Shown: piece by piece, positions 14,456 through 17,951 of the stretch
How the letters are laid out: each line of letters opens with the position of its first letter
Position numbering within the stretch: the first letter of the stretch is position 1
Source: Proteobacteria bacterium UBA7447
GTDB taxonomy: Bacteria > Pseudomonadota > Gammaproteobacteria > Arenicellales > UBA868
Length of the DNA stretch: 17,951 nucleotides
Direction: 5' to 3'
NCBI GenBank assembly: GCA_002477475.1
Contig: DLPX01000051.1
Location: forward strand, 37,363 to 55,313
Notes under the pieces: model-generated
Told to the model about the DNA's origin: nothing
Databases searched by the model: none
What the model saw: the letters and a program-made list of their open reading frames with translations, nothing else
Made by a program: the position numbers and the translations under genes

Positions 14456-16069
14456 TCAGGTGGCAGAACGCGCTTCGTTAAGGCGGCTCGACCAGAGTCT
14501 GGCATGTTTCAGATAGTTGGCTTTGTCTTCTTTGCCGATCGGTGCCGCTCGGGGCAACTTAAGGGATAGTGGGTTACGCGCTTTGCCGTCCAAATGAATC
14601 TCGTAATGCAGATGGGGGCCCGTAGAAAGCCCGGTTGACCCCACATAGCCGATGACTTGTCCTTTCTTGACCCATTTGCCTTTTCGAACACCTTTTGCGT
14701 AGCGCGAAAGATGAGCATAAAGCGTTCGGTAATTCTGTCCGTGCCGAAGAATGACCGTTTTGCCATAACCGCCCTTTCGCGAAGCGCGAATCACTTTTCC
14801 ATCGGCAGTTGCGACAATAGGCGTCCCGCGCGGCGCGCCGTAGTCGACACCCAGGTGCGGGCGGCGGACCTTCAGGATGGGATGCAGGCGGTTGTAGGAA
14901 AAGCCTGAGGTGACGTACCTGCCGGGTATAGGGGTGCGCAAAAAGGCGCGTTGCAGGCTTTTTCCCTCGGGGGTGTAATAAGCCGCTGTGCCCGCCGAAT
15001 CAACGTAGCGTATCGCCTCGCGAAGAACTCCGTCGTTTTCAAACCGTACTGCCAAAATAGGTCCATTGCCGACTTTCTTGGCATCCAGAGAGCGTTCTTC
15101 ATAGATCACGGTGAGTCTATCGCCACGTTTCACGTCTCGACCGAAATCCAGTTCCCACTGATAGATTTCTGATACGCGGTAGATGACGGATTCCGGAAGT
15201 CCTCTCCGCAAAGCGCTCTGGTACAGGGAATCGGTAACCTCGACTGCGACCTCGCGCTCTTGTAACTCGAATTCACGCTCGATGATTTCGGTGACGAAGG
15301 CGTGGTTCTCGGCGGTAACCTGCAGAAAAGTCTTGATGTTGGGTTGGTACCGCAGGGCCACTAAGTCTCGACCGTCACGTTGGATCTTCAGATAGGGCCC
15401 AGTTCGAAGGCTGATCAGCGGCTTGGCTTTGGGTAATTTGCTGATTTCAATCGCCTGTGCCACGTCAAGAGCCAGGCGTTTAAAAATGCGGACGAGGGAG
15501 TCGCCGCTTCGAATTTGAATGGATTCCCAATGAGCGCTGTCTAGAACTGACGCGGAGTTCTCCGGCAGTTCCTTTTCATGTTCAGGCTCGACTGCAGCTT
15601 CGAGTCTTGTGGATGATGCGTCTTGAGGGTCAGCAACATCGGCATTTATCGCAGCGCTGACCGGCTGTGGTTTTACGCTGAGATCAGTTGTGTCGGCGGT
15701 GTCGAAAGACGCCAGGCTTACCCCAAAGTCAGGAGTATTTTCTTTTATTGCGGCAACACCTTGGAAACTCTCCATTGTCGGCATTGAGGCAATATCGATA
15801 CCGCTCTCTACCTGTTCTTTTGCTGGTGTTACTGATAGCGGCACTGGATCCTGTTCCAGGACCAGCTCGATTTGTTTCTTAAGCGTGATAGAGGAGCGTT
15901 CAACTGCTGCATCCGGGGCGCTGCCCAGCCAGATGCCGACCGCGACAGCAATAAAAAGGGTGGCTACCCAATGGGAGGGGTGACCGAATACGCGACTCCT
16001 TCCCGAGGAAGGTCGACGGGAGAGATAGCGAAGGTCCTTGCCGAACGTGGGTGTTGTCGTGCGAATCAT
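14456..16069 (-). CDS. mepM: MepM-like peptidoglycan DD-endopeptidase, M23 family
   Basis: A 537-residue inner-membrane-anchored, periplasmic murein hydrolase. A basic N-terminus is followed by one membrane segment (about 34-51, WVATLFIAVAVGIWLGS). A long acidic, Ser/Ala/Asp-rich linker (about 55-175) leads to an OapA/LysM-like domain (about 180-240), a Csd3-like middle region, and an M23 catalytic domain (about 385-505). Zinc ligands H405 and D409 (HLGVD) and H488, with H453 and H486 (HLHYE), are intact, so the enzyme should be active on D-Ala-mDAP cross-links. It is longer than the 440-475 residues I expect for MepM, mainly through the linker. It leads the mepM-anmK transcript and is divergent from tyrS. 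Confidence 0.92.
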   Translation of the reverse strand: MIRTTTPTFGKDLRYLSRRPSSGRSRVFGHPSHWVATLFIAVAVGIWLGSAPDAAVERSSITLKKQIELVLEQDPVPLSVTPAKEQVESGIDIASMPTMESFQGVAAIKENTPDFGVSLASFDTADTTDLSVKPQPVSAAINADVADPQDASSTRLEAAVEPEHEKELPENSASVLDSAHWESIQIRSGDSLVRIFKRLALDVAQAIEISKLPKAKPLISLRTGPYLKIQRDGRDLVALRYQPNIKTFLQVTAENHAFVTEIIEREFELQEREVAVEVTDSLYQSALRRGLPESVIYRVSEIYQWELDFGRDVKRGDRLTVIYEERSLDAKKVGNGPILAVRFENDGVLREAIRYVDSAGTAAYYTPEGKSLQRAFLRTPIPGRYVTSGFSYNRLHPILKVRRPHLGVDYGAPRGTPIVATADGKVIRASRKGGYGKTVILRHGQNYRTLYAHLSRYAKGVRKGKWVKKGQVIGYVGSTGLSTGPHLHYEIHLDGKARNPLSLKLPRAAPIGKEDKANYLKHARLWSSRLNEARSAT

Positions 16070-16113
16070 GGGCAGACACGAAAAAAGCGCGGTGGCACTT
16101 TTTCAAGGCGGAT

Positions 16114-16142
16114 AATTTACCTTCACGTTAATGATTCGTCAA
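16114..16142 (-). promoter_or_regulatory. Sigma70 promoter of mepM-anmK
   Basis: On the minus strand, TTGACG (16142-16137) is followed after 17 bases by TAAATT (16119-16114). The start site would be about 35 bases before the mepM ATG. The rest of the mepM-tyrS gap (16150-16364) should hold the tyrS promoter; TAGAAT at 16350-16355 looks like a -10 but lies almost on the ATG, and TTGCTG/TAAAAA near 16223-16251 is a weak alternative. Confidence 0.55.
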
Positions 16143-16364
16143 AATAATTTGTCTCTGATACTTAAAGTCACTTCTTAACTAGAAAAGGGACTCGTCTTGG
16201 AGCTGAATACACCTAACTGCTTGCTGAAAGACTCGATGATCAATAAAAAAATGCGGCTCGGAGTCCTTCCCAGGCGCCAGTTATCGACCTCATGCAGAAA
16301 TGTGTAACTCCTCATCGGTGAATCAGGTAAACGAGGATCTATGCTCGGGTAGAATTCGCCCCCG

Positions 16365-17582
16365 ATGACTGAAAGTAAAAACAAAAGCGCCTCCAAAGAG
16401 GTTCTTGCAGAACTCAAACGCGGCGTGGAGGAGATGCTCCTCGAAGAGGAATTGCTTGAGCGCCTCGCTTCGAATCGGCCATTAAGGATCAAGGTAGGTT
16501 TCGATCCGACAGCGCCTGATCTTCATCTGGGACACACGGTCATCATCAACAAGATGCGCCAATTCCAGGAACTGGGGCATGAAGTGGTGTTTCTGATTGG
16601 GGATTTCACCGGCATGATTGGGGATCCAAGCGGCAAGAATGTAACGCGGCCGCCGCTCACGGCAGAAGAGATCGAGGCGAATGCAGCAACCTACAAGGCG
16701 CAGGTATTTCGAATACTGGATCCCGATAAGACTCAGGTCGAGTTCAATTCAAAGTGGTGTAGTGAATTGGGTGCAGAGGGCATCATTCGCCTGGCCTCAA
16801 GACATACTGTTGCCCGGATGCTGGAGCGGGACGACTTCTCGAAGCGATACAAGGGCGGCCAGCCGATCGCGATTCATGAGTTTCTCTACCCCCTCATGCA
16901 GGGCTATGACTCGGTAGCGCTTAAGACCGACGTTGAGATGGGGGGAACCGATCAGAAGTTCAACTTGCTGGTGGGGCGTGAGTTGCAAAAACAATATGGC
17001 CAACCGAGTCAGGTCGTGATCACGCTGCCGTTGCTCGAAGGACTGGACGGTGTACAGAAGATGTCGAAGTCGTTGGGTAACATCGTGGGGATTACCGATA
17101 CGCCAGATGACATGTTCGGCAAGCTGATGTCAATCTCAGATGATCTCATGTGGCGATACTTCGAGCTCTTGAGCTTCCAATCCCTGCTGGATATAAAAAA
17201 GTTGCGCGAGTCAGTAGCCACAGGCGCAAATCCTCGTGATGTGAAGTTTGAGTTGGCAAGAGAGATCGTCGATCGCTTTCATGCGCTGGGGGACGGGCAA
17301 AAAGCAGAGCAGCGTTTCGTCGAGCGATTTTCGCAAGGAAGCGTCCCGGATGATCTGGAAGAAAAGACGCTCCCAGCTGACGGAGACGGGTTGGGCATTG
17401 CTAACGTGATTAAGCAGGCGGGATTGGCCAGCAGCACTTCGGAGGCGATACGCCTGATTAAGCAGGGCGCCGTCCGGTTTGCGGGCGAGCGCCTGGAAGA
17501 TCCGAAAACCGTCCTCGCTTCGGGGACAAACGGGGTATTGCAGGTCGGCAAGCGTCGCATCGCCAAGGTGCGAATAGGCTAG
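16365..17582 (+). CDS. tyrS: Tyrosyl-tRNA synthetase
   Basis: A 405-residue class I aminoacyl-tRNA synthetase charging tRNA-Tyr. The signature HLGH is at 54-57 and KMSKS at 232-236; the FDPTAPDLHLGHT segment binds tyrosine and ATP, and a C-terminal S4-type RNA-binding domain occupies about 340-405. KMSKS, rather than the KFGKT of E. coli TyrS, places it in the TyrZ-like branch also found in Pseudomonas. The ATG at 16365 has no obvious Shine-Dalgarno, but gives the usual N-terminus. It is directly upstream of the rRNA operon, as in Pseudomonas aeruginosa. Confidence 0.96.
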   Translation: MTESKNKSASKEVLAELKRGVEEMLLEEELLERLASNRPLRIKVGFDPTAPDLHLGHTVIINKMRQFQELGHEVVFLIGDFTGMIGDPSGKNVTRPPLTAEEIEANAATYKAQVFRILDPDKTQVEFNSKWCSELGAEGIIRLASRHTVARMLERDDFSKRYKGGQPIAIHEFLYPLMQGYDSVALKTDVEMGGTDQKFNLLVGRELQKQYGQPSQVVITLPLLEGLDGVQKMSKSLGNIVGITDTPDDMFGKLMSISDDLMWRYFELLSFQSLLDIKKLRESVATGANPRDVKFELAREIVDRFHALGDGQKAEQRFVERFSQGSVPDDLEEKTLPADGDGLGIANVIKQAGLASSTSEAIRLIKQGAVRFAGERLEDPKTVLASGTNGVLQVGKRRIAKVRIG

Positions 17583-17627
17583 TTTCGCAGCGAGTTTAAG
17601 TGATAGATGTTCTGATTCGGACGGGTC

Positions 17628-17664
17628 AAACCCCGGCGCGAGTCACTTCAGAAGGGGGTTTTTT
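17628..17664 (+). terminator. Possible intrinsic terminator of tyrS
   Basis: AAACCCC (17628-17634) can pair with GGGGTTT (17655-17661), followed by more T (run 17659-17664). The 20-base loop is long for an intrinsic terminator, so this is tentative. The position, 46 bases past the tyrS stop and before the rRNA promoter, is right. Confidence 0.4.
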
Positions 17665-17715
17665 CCGCAGAGGATGCGAGTCGGTAAAAAATCCCGTATT
17701 TATGCGAAAAAACCT

Positions 17716-17743
17716 TTGCTATCTCAGATTCTATCTGTATAAT
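17716..17743 (+). promoter_or_regulatory. rRNA operon promoter
   Basis: TATAAT (17738-17743) is a perfect -10, with TTGCTA (17716-17721) 16 bases upstream as -35. The discriminator CGCGGCC is GC-rich, as expected for stringent control. Upstream A/T tracts (about 17685-17712) sit where a UP element binding the RNA polymerase alpha subunit should be. Transcription would start near 17750, about 185 bases before 16S. Confidence 0.8.
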
Positions 17744-17757
17744 CGCGGCCTCTTCGG

Positions 17758-17813
17758 GCAACCCCTCTCGGGTGCGTCCTGATCTTTAACAATTTACAGG
17801 CAGATTGTGTGGG
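17758..17813 (+). promoter_or_regulatory. rRNA leader antitermination region (boxB-like hairpin, boxA, boxC)
   Basis: TGATCTTTAACA (17780-17791) differs by one base from the E. coli rrn boxA TGCTCTTTAACA, and the following AATTTACAG resembles the E. coli leader too. Just upstream, GC(A)ACCC and GGGTGC (17758-17775) form a small hairpin in the boxB position. TTGTGTGGG (17805-17813) matches the boxC region. Nus factors binding boxA protect rRNA transcription from Rho. Confidence 0.8.
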
Positions 17814-17846
17814 CGCTTTTGCGTCTGATTCCGAACAACAGTAACG

Positions 17847-17920
17847 CGCTTTTATTTCGTCTTGATGAAAGTCGAGACGAGAAATAAGCGCTCCGGACGA
17901 CAGGGCTTTTGTCTTGTCCG
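17847..17920 (+). other. Two hairpins in the pre-16S leader
   Basis: Hairpin one (17847-17890): CGCTT, a TT bulge, ATTTC and GTCT pair with AGAC, a GA bulge, GAAAT and AAGCG. Hairpin two (17894-17920): CGGAC-GACA pairs with TGTC-TT-GTCCG. Both lie between boxC and the 16S 5' end and probably help fold or process the precursor. The RNase III stem that pairs with sequence after 16S cannot be judged from here. Confidence 0.5.
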
Positions 17921-17934
17921 ACGGAATCAATCTT

Positions 17935-17951
17935 GAACTGGAGAGTTTGAT
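17935..17951 (+). rRNA. rrs: 16S ribosomal RNA, 5' end only
   Basis: GAACTGGAGAGTTTGAT is the conserved first stretch of bacterial 16S rRNA (compare GAACTGAAGAGTTTGATC in Pseudomonas). The window ends here, so the rest of the operon is outside. Promoter, boxA and leader hairpins upstream support the call. The mature 5' end may differ by one or two bases. Confidence 0.92.

Noticed and set aside
1..17951. CRISPR array, insertion sequence, phage or defence genes
   Set aside because: I saw no regularly spaced direct repeats, transposase motifs, terminal inverted repeats or phage-like proteins; nearly all sequence is taken up by recognised genes.

Overview
The window looks like the chromosome of a gammaproteobacterium. 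L13, S9, ErpA and GlcDEF closely resemble their enterobacterial and pseudomonad relatives. The order argC, erpA, anmK and mepM (both reversed), tyrS, then an rRNA operon is the one I know from Pseudomonas-type genomes. Nothing in the window looks like an insertion sequence, phage or CRISPR array.

Left part (1-4572, + strand): a compact glutamate/amine locus. It holds the 3' part of a GltD-like protein fused to a glutamate-synthase-like FMN barrel, an XRE-cupin regulator overlapping it by 4 bases, a 'type III' glutamine synthetase of the GlnT/GmaS family, and a class I glutamine amidotransferase-like protein. A gamma-glutamyl ligase, a GATase-fold hydrolase and an XRE-cupin regulator are also the parts of the Puu putrescine pathway, so gamma-glutamylation of an amine is a reasonable but unproven reading. 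The regulator-ligase gap holds three back-to-back perfect palindromes. A DUF985 cupin gene converges on the last gene.

Middle (5130-8891): a complete glycolate dehydrogenase operon glcDEF, with no glcC, glcG or glcB beside it. It is preceded by a GntR-like inverted repeat, and glcD starts with TTG. Next come the ribosomal protein operon rplM-rpsI with a good sigma70 promoter (rpsI starts with TTG), a single tRNA-Gln(CTG) with its own promoter, a convergent ybaK-like trans-editing gene, and a radical-SAM gene of the AmmeMemoRadiSam type.

Right part (11878-17951): argC, erpA, the reversed pair mepM-anmK (peptidoglycan cutting and anhydro-MurNAc recycling), tyrS, and a full rRNA leader (strong promoter with GC-rich discriminator, boxB/boxA/boxC-like antitermination signals, two hairpins). 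The window ends about 17 bases into 16S rRNA.

Most of the window is conserved housekeeping. The parts that stand out are the first locus, with its altered GOGAT-like fusion and palindrome cluster, and the radical-SAM protein with an unusual cysteine-rich tail.
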